A stretch of 41,967 nucleotides of DNA from DATGKD01 sp035294855 (GCA_035294855.1 DATGKD010000257.1:1-41967), one strand, 5' to 3'; positions 16,283 through 25,057 are shown, numbered from the stretch's first letter. The notes: generated by a model from the sequence alone, not told the origin. Translations and numbers: made by a program.

Positions 16283-17383
16283 ATGGCGACGGGTCTGTAC
16301 GTGGTGGACGCCGACGCCCATGCCGTGGAGACACCCGAGTTCTTCGGCGAGTTGTTGCAGCGCTTCGGGGACCAGGTGGGCATCCGCACCGACACGAAGC
16401 TCGGCGTCCTCGTCGAAGGACGCCCGTATCCCCAGTACGAAGGCCCGGGAGCGGGATGCCCGCCGGAGCACGGTCTCACGACCGCGGACGGCGTCGACCC
16501 CGGAACACCTGGCGGCGTCCTCGGCAACGCCGACACCGACGGCATCGACGAAATGGTCCTGTTCCCGAGCTTCGGGTTGTGCGTGCCGACCATCGAGGAC
16601 GCCGCCCTCGGTTCCGGGATCGCCCGCCTGTACAACGCGTGGGCGGCCGAGTTCTGCGCCAAGGGCGGTGGCCGGTTGCACGGCGCTGCGGTCGCCCCCA
16701 TCGAGCACACCGACGACGCCATCGCCGTCATGGAGGAGGCCAAGGGCCTCGGCCTCGTGTGCACGGTCGTGCCGCCCGCGCTGAAGACGCGCAACCTCGA
16801 CCACCCCGACCTCGACCGGTTCTACGCAGCCGCGACGGCGCTCGACATGCCACTGGGCGTGCACGGTGCTCCCGGGATCCACCTGCCCAAGATCGGCGTG
16901 GACCGCTTCGACAACTACATCCAGGTGCACTGCATCAGCTTCCCGTTCGACCAGATGACCGCCATGACCGCGCTGGTGAGCGGCGGCGTGTTCGACCGCC
17001 ACCCCGACCTGAAGGTCGCCTTCCTGGAGGCGGGGGCGGGGTGGCTGCCCTGGTTCGTCGAGCGGCTCGAGGAGCACTTCGAATCGCGCGGCGACTGGGT
17101 GCCTCGTGGCTGGGAGCGCCCGCCGTCGGAGTACGTCGCCCGGGGCAACGTCTTCGTGACGTGTGAGCCGGACGAGGGCACGTTGCCCTGCCTGGTCGAC
17201 GCGCTCGGCGACCGCTGCGTGATGTTCGCGAGCGACTACCCCCACTGGGACGGGGCATGGCCGCGCGCCACCGAGGAGCTGCGCAGCCACGCGGGCCAAG
17301 GCCTCGCCGACGGCGCGCTCGCCCGGGTGGCCGGCGCCAACGCGCAGGCCTTCTACAACCTCCCCACCCGTCGTTCGTCCTGA
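16283..17383 (+). CDS. ACMSD-like amidohydrolase (PF04909), paralogue 3
   Basis: 366 residues. Signatures are VVDADAHAVETPEFF (Asp9, Asp11, His13, Glu16), LGVHGAPG, VHCISFPFDQMTAM (metal His), AFLEAGAGWLPWFVERLEE and MFASDYPHWDGAWP. ATG 16283 is preferred over GTG 16244 because GAAGGGAGCC lies just upstream. It is 79 bases after the alcohol dehydrogenase and in the same direction, so probably in the same operon. It is shorter than paralogues 1, 2 and 4. Confidence 0.85.
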   Translation: MATGLYVVDADAHAVETPEFFGELLQRFGDQVGIRTDTKLGVLVEGRPYPQYEGPGAGCPPEHGLTTADGVDPGTPGGVLGNADTDGIDEMVLFPSFGLCVPTIEDAALGSGIARLYNAWAAEFCAKGGGRLHGAAVAPIEHTDDAIAVMEEAKGLGLVCTVVPPALKTRNLDHPDLDRFYAAATALDMPLGVHGAPGIHLPKIGVDRFDNYIQVHCISFPFDQMTAMTALVSGGVFDRHPDLKVAFLEAGAGWLPWFVERLEEHFESRGDWVPRGWERPPSEYVARGNVFVTCEPDEGTLPCLVDALGDRCVMFASDYPHWDGAWPRATEELRSHAGQGLADGALARVAGANAQAFYNLPTRRSS

Positions 17384-17414
17384 CGGGAATCACATCGACC
17401 GGGAATCACATCGA
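17384..17414 (+). repeat. Tandem duplication of a 15-base segment
   Basis: CGGGAATCACATCGA occurs at 17384-17398 and again at 17400-17414 (period 16), filling the gap between two amidohydrolase genes and ending just before the ribosome binding site of the second. Confidence 0.9.
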
Positions 17415-17427
17415 TAAGGAGATGGCC

Positions 17428-18651
17428 ATGACCACCACGGCGGAACAGGAACGGTCCGCGGCCACCGGTGTGCAGTTCTTCGACGCCGACGGGCACGTGC
17501 TAGAGCACCCGACGGGCTTCCGGGAGTTCGCCCCTCCGGGCTTCGAGGACCGGGTGTGGCACATCGAGACCGACGCCGAGGGCACCGAGTGGGCCGTCAT
17601 GGACGGCACCCGGACCCCCGCCAACTTCATGGCGTTGGCCGGCACGGCCGGCATGTCGGCGGCCGACCGCGCCCGGGCGCAGAAGGGCGAGCTCCGTTAC
17701 ACCGAAGTGCGCCCCGCCGCTTGGGACGCGGCGGCGCGCCTGGCCGACATGGACGAGGACAGCATCGACCAGTCCGTCCTGTACCCGACCCTGCTGCTGG
17801 GGATCGCCGGGCACCCCGATGCCGAATTCGCCGCGGCCATGTGCCGTGCCTACAACGACTGGTTGTCGGCCCACACCGGCGACGGCCGGGGACGCCTGTA
17901 CGGGGTTGCCATCGTCCCCCAGCGGGACATCGCGGCGTCGGCGGCCGAGATCCGCAGGGTGGCGGGGCTGCCGGGAATCGTCGGCGTGATGGTGCGACCC
18001 AACCCCACCGCCGACTGGAAGCCCTTCTCCGATGCTGCCTACGACCCGTTGTGGGCGGCCGCGTCGGACGTCGGGCTGCCCATCGGCCTGCATCCGTTTC
18101 TGGCCGCGGACCTGCCGGGGACGTGCGTGGGCCTGCGGATCAACCAGCTGCGCAGCTCGTCCAGCCCCCTGCCGCCCGACAGCGGGACCGTCGCCATCGA
18201 CAACATCTTCTTCACCCAGGCGATCTCGAACCCCTTCGACATGATGAGCTCCATGACCTTCCTGCTCGCCGGGGGGGTGTGCGAGCGGTTCCCCGAGCTG
18301 CGCATCGTGTTCTTGGAGTCGGGCGGAGGGTGGCTGGTGCCGTGGCTCGAGCGCCTCGACCACCACTACGAGATCTTCGGGTGGGACGTCCCCGTGCTCA
18401 GGCAGGAGCCCTCGGCCTACTTCCGGAGGCAGTGCTGGATCAGCTTCGACCCCGACGAGTCGACGCTGGCGTTCACCGCCACCTCGCCGCTGTGCGGTGC
18501 CGACCGGATCGTCTGGGCGTCGGACTACCCGCATCCCGACGCCGTCTTCCCCGGTGTCACGCGCGAGCTGCGCGCCGCGCTGGCCCCCCTCAGCGACGAG
18601 CAGGCGCGCATGATCGCGTCGGCGAACACCGCCGCGCTGTACCGCCTCTGA
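17428..18651 (+). CDS. ACMSD-like amidohydrolase (PF04909), paralogue 4
   Basis: 407 residues. Signatures are FFDADGHVLEHPTGF (Asp19, Asp21, His23, Glu26), GLHPFLAADLPGTC, SNPFDMMSSMTF, VFLESGGGWLVPWLERLDH and VWASDYPHPDAVFPG. Motifs match paralogue 1 most closely (ESGGGW, YNDWL, VRPNP), suggesting these two are sister copies on opposite arms of the divergon. Two in-frame ATGs exist. AGGAG at 17417-17421 directly abuts ATG 17422 but is six bases from ATG 17428, so 17428 is chosen. Confidence 0.87.
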   Translation: MTTTAEQERSAATGVQFFDADGHVLEHPTGFREFAPPGFEDRVWHIETDAEGTEWAVMDGTRTPANFMALAGTAGMSAADRARAQKGELRYTEVRPAAWDAAARLADMDEDSIDQSVLYPTLLLGIAGHPDAEFAAAMCRAYNDWLSAHTGDGRGRLYGVAIVPQRDIAASAAEIRRVAGLPGIVGVMVRPNPTADWKPFSDAAYDPLWAAASDVGLPIGLHPFLAADLPGTCVGLRINQLRSSSSPLPPDSGTVAIDNIFFTQAISNPFDMMSSMTFLLAGGVCERFPELRIVFLESGGGWLVPWLERLDHHYEIFGWDVPVLRQEPSAYFRRQCWISFDPDESTLAFTATSPLCGADRIVWASDYPHPDAVFPGVTRELRAALAPLSDEQARMIASANTAALYRL

Positions 18652-18689
18652 TCGCCGCCTCTGATCGCCGCCTCTGATCGCCGCCTCTG
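18642..18689 (+). repeat. 13-base tandem array across a stop codon
   Basis: CCGCCTCTGATCG is repeated three times (18642-18680), followed by a partial fourth copy to 18689. The first copy contains the last codons and TGA stop (18649-18651) of the preceding amidohydrolase. Such short arrays change length by slippage. Confidence 0.9.
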
Positions 18690-18723
18690 CCGAGTGCGGG
18701 AGAGCGCTCCCGGAGCGGACGAG

Positions 18724-18729
18724 TAGCCT
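18724..18729 (+). promoter_or_regulatory. Leaderless -10 box for the small membrane protein gene
   Basis: TAGCCT is followed by six bases and GTG 18736. The spacing matches other leaderless genes here. No TGAC-N6-GTCA palindrome is present. Confidence 0.4.
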
Positions 18730-18735
18730 CGCCAC

Positions 18736-19173
18736 GTGACCGATCTCGCGGCGAGTTCAGAATCCCTGCGCACACCGACACCCGTGCCGAGCGCGGACTG
18801 GCGGCAACGGCTGCCCGAGATGCTCGCCGGGTTGCGGGTGGCATTCGGGCTCGCGCTCATGGTCGCGCCGTCGTTCGCAGCGGCGCCCTATCTGGGCGCC
18901 GAGGCGAGGCGCCCGAGCGTGAGGTTCACGAGCCGTCTGTTCGGCGTCCGCGACGCCGCGCTCGGCGTCGCCGTCCTGAGCGCGCGTCGGCGCGGACGTG
19001 AAGACGAGGTGACGCGCGCGCTGTGGTTGAGCGCGGCGTGCGACGCCTTCGACGCCACCGCGGCGTTTCGGCGCCGGGAGCTGTCGTGGTGGGGACGCCT
19101 CCTCGTGGGGACGACGGCGCTGGCGGCCGCCGGGCTCGGGGCGGCCGCCGCTTTGACGCCGGGCGAGCAGTAG
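18736..19173 (+). CDS. Small putative membrane protein, function unknown
   Basis: 145 residues, not confidently recognised. Hydrophobic segments lie at about 34-52 (VAFGLALMVAPSFAAAPYL), about 68-81 (LFGVRDAALGVAVL) and 121-139 (LLVGTTALAAAGLGAAAAL), so two or three membrane helices are likely. FTSRLFGVRDAALGVAVL resembles the core of small DUF4267-like membrane proteins, from memory only. GTG 18736 appears leaderless. It starts a short run with apt and a SnoaL-like gene that is unrelated to the catabolic operons on either side. Confidence 0.65.
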   Translation: MTDLAASSESLRTPTPVPSADWRQRLPEMLAGLRVAFGLALMVAPSFAAAPYLGAEARRPSVRFTSRLFGVRDAALGVAVLSARRRGREDEVTRALWLSAACDAFDATAAFRRRELSWWGRLLVGTTALAAAGLGAAAALTPGEQ

Positions 19174-19207
19174 AACGTCACCTCACCTCGGACACCGACC
19201 TGCCGCG

Positions 19208-19756
19208 ATGGAGGCGACGGAGGCGGCCGGCGACGCCGTCCTGCGGGCGCGGGTCGCGGGACTCATACGCGATATCCCGGTTTTCCCCCAGCCCGAGGTG
19301 GTGTTCAAGGACATCACCCCGGTGCTCGCCGACGCCGAGGCCTACACGGCGGTCGTGCGCTGGATGGCGGCGCCGTTTCACCACAAGACCGACAAGGTGG
19401 CCGCCATCGAGGCGCGCGGCTTCATCCTCGGCGGACCCGTGGCCCACGCACTCGGCACCGGGCTGGTGCCCGTCCGCAAGCTCGGGAAGCTCCCGGCGCC
19501 GACCGTGGCCGAGGCCTACATGCTCGAGTACGGCGAGGCCACCCTGGAGATGCACGTCGACGCCATCGAGCCCGGCGACCGCGTCCTCATCGTGGACGAC
19601 GTCATCGCCACGGGCGGGACGGGCGTCGCCACCGCCCAGATCCTGCGGCGCTCCGGCGCGCAGGTGGTCGGGGTGGTGGCGTTGCTCGAGATCGTGGCGC
19701 TCGGCGGCCGAGCACGGCTGTCGGACTACGACCTCCGTGTGCTCCTCTCCGTGTGA
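19208..19756 (+). CDS. apt: Adenine phosphoribosyltransferase
   Basis: 182 residues, the usual length. It converts adenine and PRPP to AMP and pyrophosphate in purine salvage. Recognised by FKDITPVL (33-40), AIEARGFILGGPVA (67-78) and the PRPP-binding loop RVLIVDDVIATGGT (125-138). In many actinobacteria apt lies by secD/secF and relA. Here it is isolated among unrelated genes, 34 bases after the membrane protein gene. No strong ribosome binding site is visible before ATG 19208. Confidence 0.93.
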   Translation: MEATEAAGDAVLRARVAGLIRDIPVFPQPEVVFKDITPVLADAEAYTAVVRWMAAPFHHKTDKVAAIEARGFILGGPVAHALGTGLVPVRKLGKLPAPTVAEAYMLEYGEATLEMHVDAIEPGDRVLIVDDVIATGGTGVATAQILRRSGAQVVGVVALLEIVALGGRARLSDYDLRVLLSV

Positions 19757-19774
19757 CGGGCGTCGAGGGATCGC

Positions 19775-20197
19775 ATGGCGGCAGGCGTCGACGGGCCCCT
19801 CACCCTGGAAGCGCTCGACGAGCAGGAGGCGCGCTTCGCAGACGCCTACGCCGCGGGCGACATCACCCGGGCGCAGGAGCTGTACGGGCCGGACGTCGTC
19901 TACCTGAGCCCCACGACCCGTCTGTACGGCTGGCCCTGGCGCATCGAGGGCCGCGAGCGCACCCTCGAGTTCATCCAGCTCACGATCACCGGGCTCGCCA
20001 ACGTGTCGTACCGCGTCGTCGAACGCGCCGTCGTCCCCACCGGGGGTGCCTACGTGCTCGTGCACTTCGACTTCGACGCGGCGCGCACGCGCCTGCGGTC
20101 CCGGTACGTCGCGGTGTACCGCTACCGCGACGGCCGCATCGCCCAGCAGGAGCTCTACTACGACCCCAGTGGCCGGCTCGAACCGGTGGCCCGGTGA
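19775..20197 (+). CDS. SnoaL-like (NTF2-fold) protein
   Basis: 140 residues. The pattern EARFADAYAAGDITRAQELYGPDVVYLSP, then a guest region and SRYVAVYRYRDGRIAQQELYYDP, is typical of the cone-shaped NTF2/SnoaL fold. Members range from polyketide cyclases and ketosteroid isomerases to proteins with no known activity. Possible catalytic residues cannot be assigned. ATG 19775 is 18 bases after apt, so the two are probably co-transcribed. Confidence 0.75.
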   Translation: MAAGVDGPLTLEALDEQEARFADAYAAGDITRAQELYGPDVVYLSPTTRLYGWPWRIEGRERTLEFIQLTITGLANVSYRVVERAVVPTGGAYVLVHFDFDAARTRLRSRYVAVYRYRDGRIAQQELYYDPSGRLEPVAR

Positions 20198-20249
20198 CGG
20201 GGGGCGGCGACCCGGGAGCCGTGACCGGCGCGCCGGGCCCGACGTCCCG

Positions 20250-22724
20250 TCAGCCGGGTTGTGACACCCACAGGTCGGACTTCGCCGCCGTGTCGTGCAT
20301 GCTGAGGAAGAGCTCGAGCTGCGCGCCGGTGAGGGGCCGCCCGTAAAGAAATCCCTGGCCGGCGTCGCAGTTGGCGAGGATGAGCGGGTCGAGCTGCCCG
20401 GCGTTCTCGATCCCCTCGGCGATGACCTCCAAGCCGAGCGTCTGGCCGAGCTCGACGAGGGTGCGCACCAGGGCGGAGGACTTCGCGGGCGTGGACGACG
20501 AGGCGATCAGAGAGCGGTCGATCTTCAAGATGTCGACGGGGAACTGCCGCACGAAGGCGATCGACGAGAACCCGATCCCGAAGTCGTCGACCGCCAAGCG
20601 CACACCGAGCGCCTTCAACGCCGCCAGCTTCTGGAGTGCGACCTCGGGGTCCTGGAGCAAGGTCATCTCCGCCACCTCGAGGACTAGCGCGTGCGGGTCG
20701 AGCCCCGAGGTGGTCAGGGCGTCGGCGACGTCGGACGGCAGCGCCTCGTCCGCGAGCTGGCTGGCCGCGAGGTTGACCGACATCGAGATCGGCCGCCCCC
20801 GTCGGTGCAGGTCCGCGGCGTGCATGCACGCTTCGCCCAGGACCCAGCGGCCCACCGGGACCATGAGCCCGGCGTGCTCGAGGTGGATCAGGAAGTGGTC
20901 GGGGGGCAACACGCGCCCGTTGCGGCGATCCCACCGCAACAGCGCCTCGACCCCGATCGTCCTTCGGCGGTCGATGTCGAAGATGGGCTGGAAGCGCAGC
21001 GAGAACTCCTCGTGCTCGACCGCTCTGCGCAGCTCGTCCTCCAGGGCGAGCTGGCTCTCGATCGCCTGGGGCGTGTCCTGGGCGAACAGCACGTAGCGTC
21101 CCGCGCCGTCCTCTTTCGCCTGCCGGAACGCAACCTCGGCGTCGCGGAGCAGGTCGTCGGCCGACAACCGCGGCCCGAGGGCGGCCCCGACCGAGGCGGA
21201 CACGGTGATCTCGTGGGGGTTGTCGCCGCGCACCTGGAACGGCGTCCGCAACACGTCGAGGAGGCGCTCGGCGATGACCGCCGGGCCCGCCGCCAGCGCC
21301 GCTCCTTCGGTCAGCACGACGAATTGGTCGCCGCCGAGGCGCCCGACGGTGTCGGCCTCGCGCAACGCCGCCGCCAGCCGCTTGCCCACGGCCTCGAGCA
21401 CGGCGTCGCCGACCGCCCACCCGTGCAGCCCGTTGACGTCGCTCATGTGGTCGATCCCCACGATGAGAGCGGCCGTGGCGGTCTGGTTGCGGCGACCCCG
21501 GGCCAGCATCTGCTGGGCGCGGTCGCGCACCAGCGCCCGGTTGGGCAGCCCCGTGAGCGGGTCGTGCAACATGACGTGCTGGAGCTCTTGATGTTGAGCG
21601 GCGGCGAGCTCTGCGGCCCGTCGACGCCGGCGTTGCGAGGTGCGCAGTGCGATGAACGCGAGCAGCGCCATGACGGCGATCGCCATGCCGGCGAGCGTGC
21701 CCTCGACGTTGCCCGACGCGAGACCGGCCGGGGCCGGTTGCGCCACGGCGAGGGTCCAATTGCCGGCCGCGGCGATGGTCACGTGCGACGTGAGCGCACC
21801 GGGACGTGCCGGGGATCCAGCCGTGATCGTGGGTGCGCCCGCGCGGGTCAGGGCGACGTGCACGCCCGGGTGCGTCGCCACGGCGTCGTCCAACAGAGCG
21901 GCGGGGTCGACGAGGATGCCGGCCCATCCCACGAGCGCGGCGCGGCGGGCGGCGGCAGTCTCCGGCGCGGTTGACGAGTAGACGGGGAGGATCACGAGCT
22001 GGGCCCGGTCCACCACCTGGAACGTGCGGTCCAGCCCGGTGACCGCGCTACTCGGCGACGTGGCGCCGGCCGGCAGGCCCAGGCGCTGTCGTTCGGCGCG
22101 GTCGAGCATCGACGACACCACGAAGGTGCCCGTGCTCGCCGCGGTGTCGAGCGCAGGCGACAGCGACGTGGCGCACCAGTCGAGGCCCGTCGGGGCCAAC
22201 GCGTTCTCCACGGTCACGTCCGCAGACGCGGCGGCGAACAGACGGGTCAGACACAGAGGCGGCGTGGCGCTGCCCGGGGTGACCGTGTAGGTGCTCGCAT
22301 CGGTGGTGGCGTTGACGGGGTCGTGCTCGAGCGTCACCAGGAAGAAGAAGAACTGCTGGGCCGACACGCGTTGGATGAAGGTGGCGCCTAGGACGTCACG
22401 CTCCCGGGCCGCTCCCAGCGCGGCGAACCACTGGGCGAGGCCCGGGTTGGTCAGCTGGGGGTCACGGGCGACGAAGGCACCGGTGGCCGTGGCCAGGTCC
22501 ACGTCCCGCTGGAGGGCGGCTCCGGCCGTCCTCGCCAGGTCCGAAGCGGTGCGGTCCACCGACTGCTGGGCCCGGCTGTCGGCCGAGGACGCCAACGCGG
22601 CGCCGACGATCGCTGCGAGGGCGACGGCCACCGCCAGGAACAGGACCGAAAGCCGGGCCGACCAGCCGCGTGGCGACGCCGGGGCGCGTTCGCCCCCGCT
22701 CGGGAGAGATGCCCCGGGTTGCAC
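20250..22724 (-). CDS. Membrane CHASE-GGDEF-EAL protein, probably a c-di-GMP phosphodiesterase
   Basis: 824 residues. A membrane helix lies at about 25-46, a CHASE-like extracytoplasmic sensor at about 47-335, and a second helix at about 343-361. The GGDEF domain spans about 385-550 and the EAL domain about 555-812. The GGDEF site is degenerate: GGDQF at 464-468, IVGID in place of the first metal aspartate, and NGLHGW for NDxxGH. The inhibitory RxxD (READ, 455-458) remains. EAL residues are intact: EALLRW (593), NLAASQL, DDFG (713), KIDRS (734), EVIAEGIE. It therefore probably degrades c-di-GMP in response to an external ligand, with the GGDEF domain possibly binding GTP as a regulator. GTG 22724. 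Monocistronic. Confidence 0.9.
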   Translation of the reverse strand: MQPGASLPSGGERAPASPRGWSARLSVLFLAVAVALAAIVGAALASSADSRAQQSVDRTASDLARTAGAALQRDVDLATATGAFVARDPQLTNPGLAQWFAALGAARERDVLGATFIQRVSAQQFFFFLVTLEHDPVNATTDASTYTVTPGSATPPLCLTRLFAAASADVTVENALAPTGLDWCATSLSPALDTAASTGTFVVSSMLDRAERQRLGLPAGATSPSSAVTGLDRTFQVVDRAQLVILPVYSSTAPETAAARRAALVGWAGILVDPAALLDDAVATHPGVHVALTRAGAPTITAGSPARPGALTSHVTIAAAGNWTLAVAQPAPAGLASGNVEGTLAGMAIAVMALLAFIALRTSQRRRRRAAELAAAQHQELQHVMLHDPLTGLPNRALVRDRAQQMLARGRRNQTATAALIVGIDHMSDVNGLHGWAVGDAVLEAVGKRLAAALREADTVGRLGGDQFVVLTEGAALAAGPAVIAERLLDVLRTPFQVRGDNPHEITVSASVGAALGPRLSADDLLRDAEVAFRQAKEDGAGRYVLFAQDTPQAIESQLALEDELRRAVEHEEFSLRFQPIFDIDRRRTIGVEALLRWDRRNGRVLPPDHFLIHLEHAGLMVPVGRWVLGEACMHAADLHRRGRPISMSVNLAASQLADEALPSDVADALTTSGLDPHALVLEVAEMTLLQDPEVALQKLAALKALGVRLAVDDFGIGFSSIAFVRQFPVDILKIDRSLIASSSTPAKSSALVRTLVELGQTLGLEVIAEGIENAGQLDPLILANCDAGQGFLYGRPLTGAQLELFLSMHDTAAKSDLWVSQPG

Positions 22725-22844
22725 CCCCTATCAATCGGCATGGGGGGCACCGGCCATGAGCCGCGGCAAGATTCGGGGCCCCGCCGGTGGCGACGCCCGG
22801 GGCCCGGGGAACCGCTGCTCGCGCCGGCCCTGGGCCCGGCGGCC

Positions 22845-24041
22845 TCAGCGGCGGGGCAGCTTGATGGCCCGGTCGGCGATGATGTTCTTCTGTACCTCGG
22901 TCGTGCCGGCGCCGATCGAGGTGAAGCGCTGCCACACATAGTTGTGGCTCCAGTGGCCCTTGTCGACGGCGTCGGGTCCACCGCGGGCGAGCGCCCCCGA
23001 CGGCCCGAGCACGTCGACCCCGAGCTCGGCGATGGCCTGCGACAGATAGCTCCACTGGAGCTTGGCCAGCGGGACCTCGGGCCAGTTCTTCTCGCCCTTC
23101 AGGATCTTGGACAGCGCACGGGCATTGAGCAGCCGGGTCAGCTCGAGCTGCGTCCACAGTCGGGCCACGCGCTCGCGGATGCCGGGGTCGCGCAGCGCGT
23201 CCGGGTTGTCCCGACGCGCCGTGGCGATGAGGTTGTCGAGCTCGATGCGCATCGACACGGACAGGCCGGAGGTACCGACGCGCTCGTTGGCGAGCGTGCC
23301 CATGGCGACGTTCCACCCCATGTTCTCGTCACCGAGCCGGTACGCGGTCGGAACGCGCGCGTCCTCGAACACGACTTCGCAGAAGAGCTCGCCACCGGTG
23401 ATGTCCCGGATCACGCTCACCTCGATGCCCGGGAGCTCCATGTCCACGATGAGCGCGGTGATGCCTTCGTGCTTGGCGCCGCGCTCGATGGCGGTAGGGT
23501 CGGTGCGCACGAGGAAGAGCCCCCACTTGGCCAGGTGCGCGGTGGAGATCCAGATCTTGCGTCCGTTGACCACGTACTCGTCGCCGTCGGCGACGGCCAT
23601 GGTGCGCAGGTTGGCGAGGTCCGATCCCGCCTCCGGCTCGGTGAACCCCTGGCACCAGTGGACGTCGGCGTTGAGGATGCCGGGCAGCCACCGCTGCTGC
23701 TGCTCCTCGGTCCCCCACCGCAGGATCATGGGCCCGATCTGCCAGATGCCGTTGGCGTTGTAGATGCCGGGGGACTTGGCGCGGGCCATCTCCTCGGAGT
23801 AGATGAAGTTCTGCATGACGGTCGCCTCGCGACCGCCCCACGACACCGGCCAGTTGATGGCGGCCCACCGGCCTTCGTGCAGTCGGCGTTGCCACGCCTG
23901 GCGGCGCACCATGGTCCGGCGGTCGGGGTTGTGCTCGTCACCGATCTCGCCCGCCGCCTTGAACTCGGGCAGGTTGTCGTCGAGCCAGGCGCGCAACTCC
24001 GCCCGGAAGGCCTCGTCTTCCTCGGTGAACGCGAAGTCCAC
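22845..24041 (-). CDS. Acyl-CoA dehydrogenase, AGTT/NERV variant of the HERG type
   Basis: 398 residues. Motifs are GFTEPEAGSDLANLRT (about 132-147), KIWISTAHLAKWG, and SIGAGTTEVQKNIIADRAIKLPRR at the end. The C-terminal glutamate is missing as in its paralogues, but the HERG box is changed to LANERV with Glu253. FTEPEAGSD and PGIYNANGIWQIGPMIL suggest a different acyl substrate from the other copies. GTG 24041 lies five bases after the stop of the D-2-hydroxyacid dehydrogenase gene, so the two form an operon. Confidence 0.9.
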   Translation of the reverse strand: MDFAFTEEDEAFRAELRAWLDDNLPEFKAAGEIGDEHNPDRRTMVRRQAWQRRLHEGRWAAINWPVSWGGREATVMQNFIYSEEMARAKSPGIYNANGIWQIGPMILRWGTEEQQQRWLPGILNADVHWCQGFTEPEAGSDLANLRTMAVADGDEYVVNGRKIWISTAHLAKWGLFLVRTDPTAIERGAKHEGITALIVDMELPGIEVSVIRDITGGELFCEVVFEDARVPTAYRLGDENMGWNVAMGTLANERVGTSGLSVSMRIELDNLIATARRDNPDALRDPGIRERVARLWTQLELTRLLNARALSKILKGEKNWPEVPLAKLQWSYLSQAIAELGVDVLGPSGALARGGPDAVDKGHWSHNYVWQRFTSIGAGTTEVQKNIIADRAIKLPRR

Positions 24042-24046
24042 GGCCT

Positions 24047-25030
24047 TCAGCGACCCAGCACTTCGGGGTTCACGACGTGGCGCGGCGTGGCGCCGGCGAG
24101 GAGCCGGCAGAGATCGTCGGCGATGGTCTGGGTGTGGTTGGACTCGGTGTCGTAGGTGGCCCCCCCGATGTGGGGGGTGAGCACCACGTTCGGGAAGGTC
24201 GTGAGGGGGTCGGCCGGGTCGAGGTGCTCGCCCGGGAAGTGGTCGAGGCCGGCGGCCCCCACCTTCCCCGAGCGAAGTGCTTCGACGAGCCCCTCGGTGT
24301 CGTGGAGCTGGGCGCGGGCGGTGTTCAGGAACACGACGCCGTCGCGCATCTGCGCGAACTCCTTCGGCCCGATCATCCCCGTCGTCTCGGGCGTCACCGG
24401 CGCGTGCAGCGACACCACGTCCGACACCTCGAGCAACTGCTCCAAGGTGCACGTGGCGTCCGGCGCGTACGGGTCGTAGGCCATCACGCGCATGCCCAGC
24501 CCCTCGAGCCGCCACCGCAGGGCGCGTCCCACCGCGCCGAGCCCCACGAGGCCGGCGGTGCGCCCGGCCACCTGCCAGGCCCGGAAGCGCTGATAGGGGA
24601 TGGTACCGTCGCGGTAGATCTCACCGGCTCGCACGTCCGCGTCCGCTCGCACCACCTGGCGGGTGGCCGCCAGCAGCAGGGCGACGGCGATCTCGGCCAC
24701 GGCGTCGGCGTTGCGGGCGGGGGCGCGCAGCACGGGCACTCCCGCGGCGGTGGCGGCGTCCACGTCGACGTTGTTGGGGTCGCCGCGGGCGCTCGCCACG
24801 GCCACCAGGGGCCGCTCGAACACCGGGCCCGCGCAGCGGTCGGCTTCGACCACGAGGATGCTCGCCCCCTCGGCGGCCGCCCGCTCGGCGAGCTGCTCCG
24901 CGTTGTAGATGCGCAGCGGCTGATGGTCGATCCAAGGGTCGACGACGAGCTCGGCGAGCTCGTGCAGCAACTCGAGCCCCGGCCCCCGCACGGGGGCCGT
25001 GACGAGCGCCCGCGGGCGGGTCCGTTCCAC
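24047..25030 (-). CDS. D-2-hydroxyacid dehydrogenase (NAD-dependent)
   Basis: 327 residues, SerA/formate-dehydrogenase fold. The Rossmann motif GLGAVGRALRWRL is at about 163-175, followed by an acidic YDPY. Catalytic residues are Arg239 (NTARAQ), Glu268 (FPGEH) and His287 (LTPHIGG). It interconverts a 2-keto acid and a D-2-hydroxy acid; the substrate is unknown. GTG 25030 has an excellent AAGGAGG site. It is divergent from an FGGY kinase and shares an operator with it. This looks like a small sugar-acid or polyol branch under the same control as the acyl-CoA genes. Confidence 0.9.
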   Translation of the reverse strand: MERTRPRALVTAPVRGPGLELLHELAELVVDPWIDHQPLRIYNAEQLAERAAAEGASILVVEADRCAGPVFERPLVAVASARGDPNNVDVDAATAAGVPVLRAPARNADAVAEIAVALLLAATRQVVRADADVRAGEIYRDGTIPYQRFRAWQVAGRTAGLVGLGAVGRALRWRLEGLGMRVMAYDPYAPDATCTLEQLLEVSDVVSLHAPVTPETTGMIGPKEFAQMRDGVVFLNTARAQLHDTEGLVEALRSGKVGAAGLDHFPGEHLDPADPLTTFPNVVLTPHIGGATYDTESNHTQTIADDLCRLLAGATPRHVVNPEVLGR

Positions 25031-25057
25031 TCGATCCTCCTTGGGCTGCCGGAGTCA

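Noticed and set aside
20225..20236. CCGGCGCGCCGG perfect palindrome between convergent genes as a terminator
   Set aside because: No loop and no T-tract; a 12-base GC palindrome is likely in this composition.
20158..21927. Long Arg/Pro-rich open frame of 589 codons inside the GGDEF-EAL gene
   Set aside because: Shadow frame caused by high GC; the overlapping 824-residue frame has clear domains.
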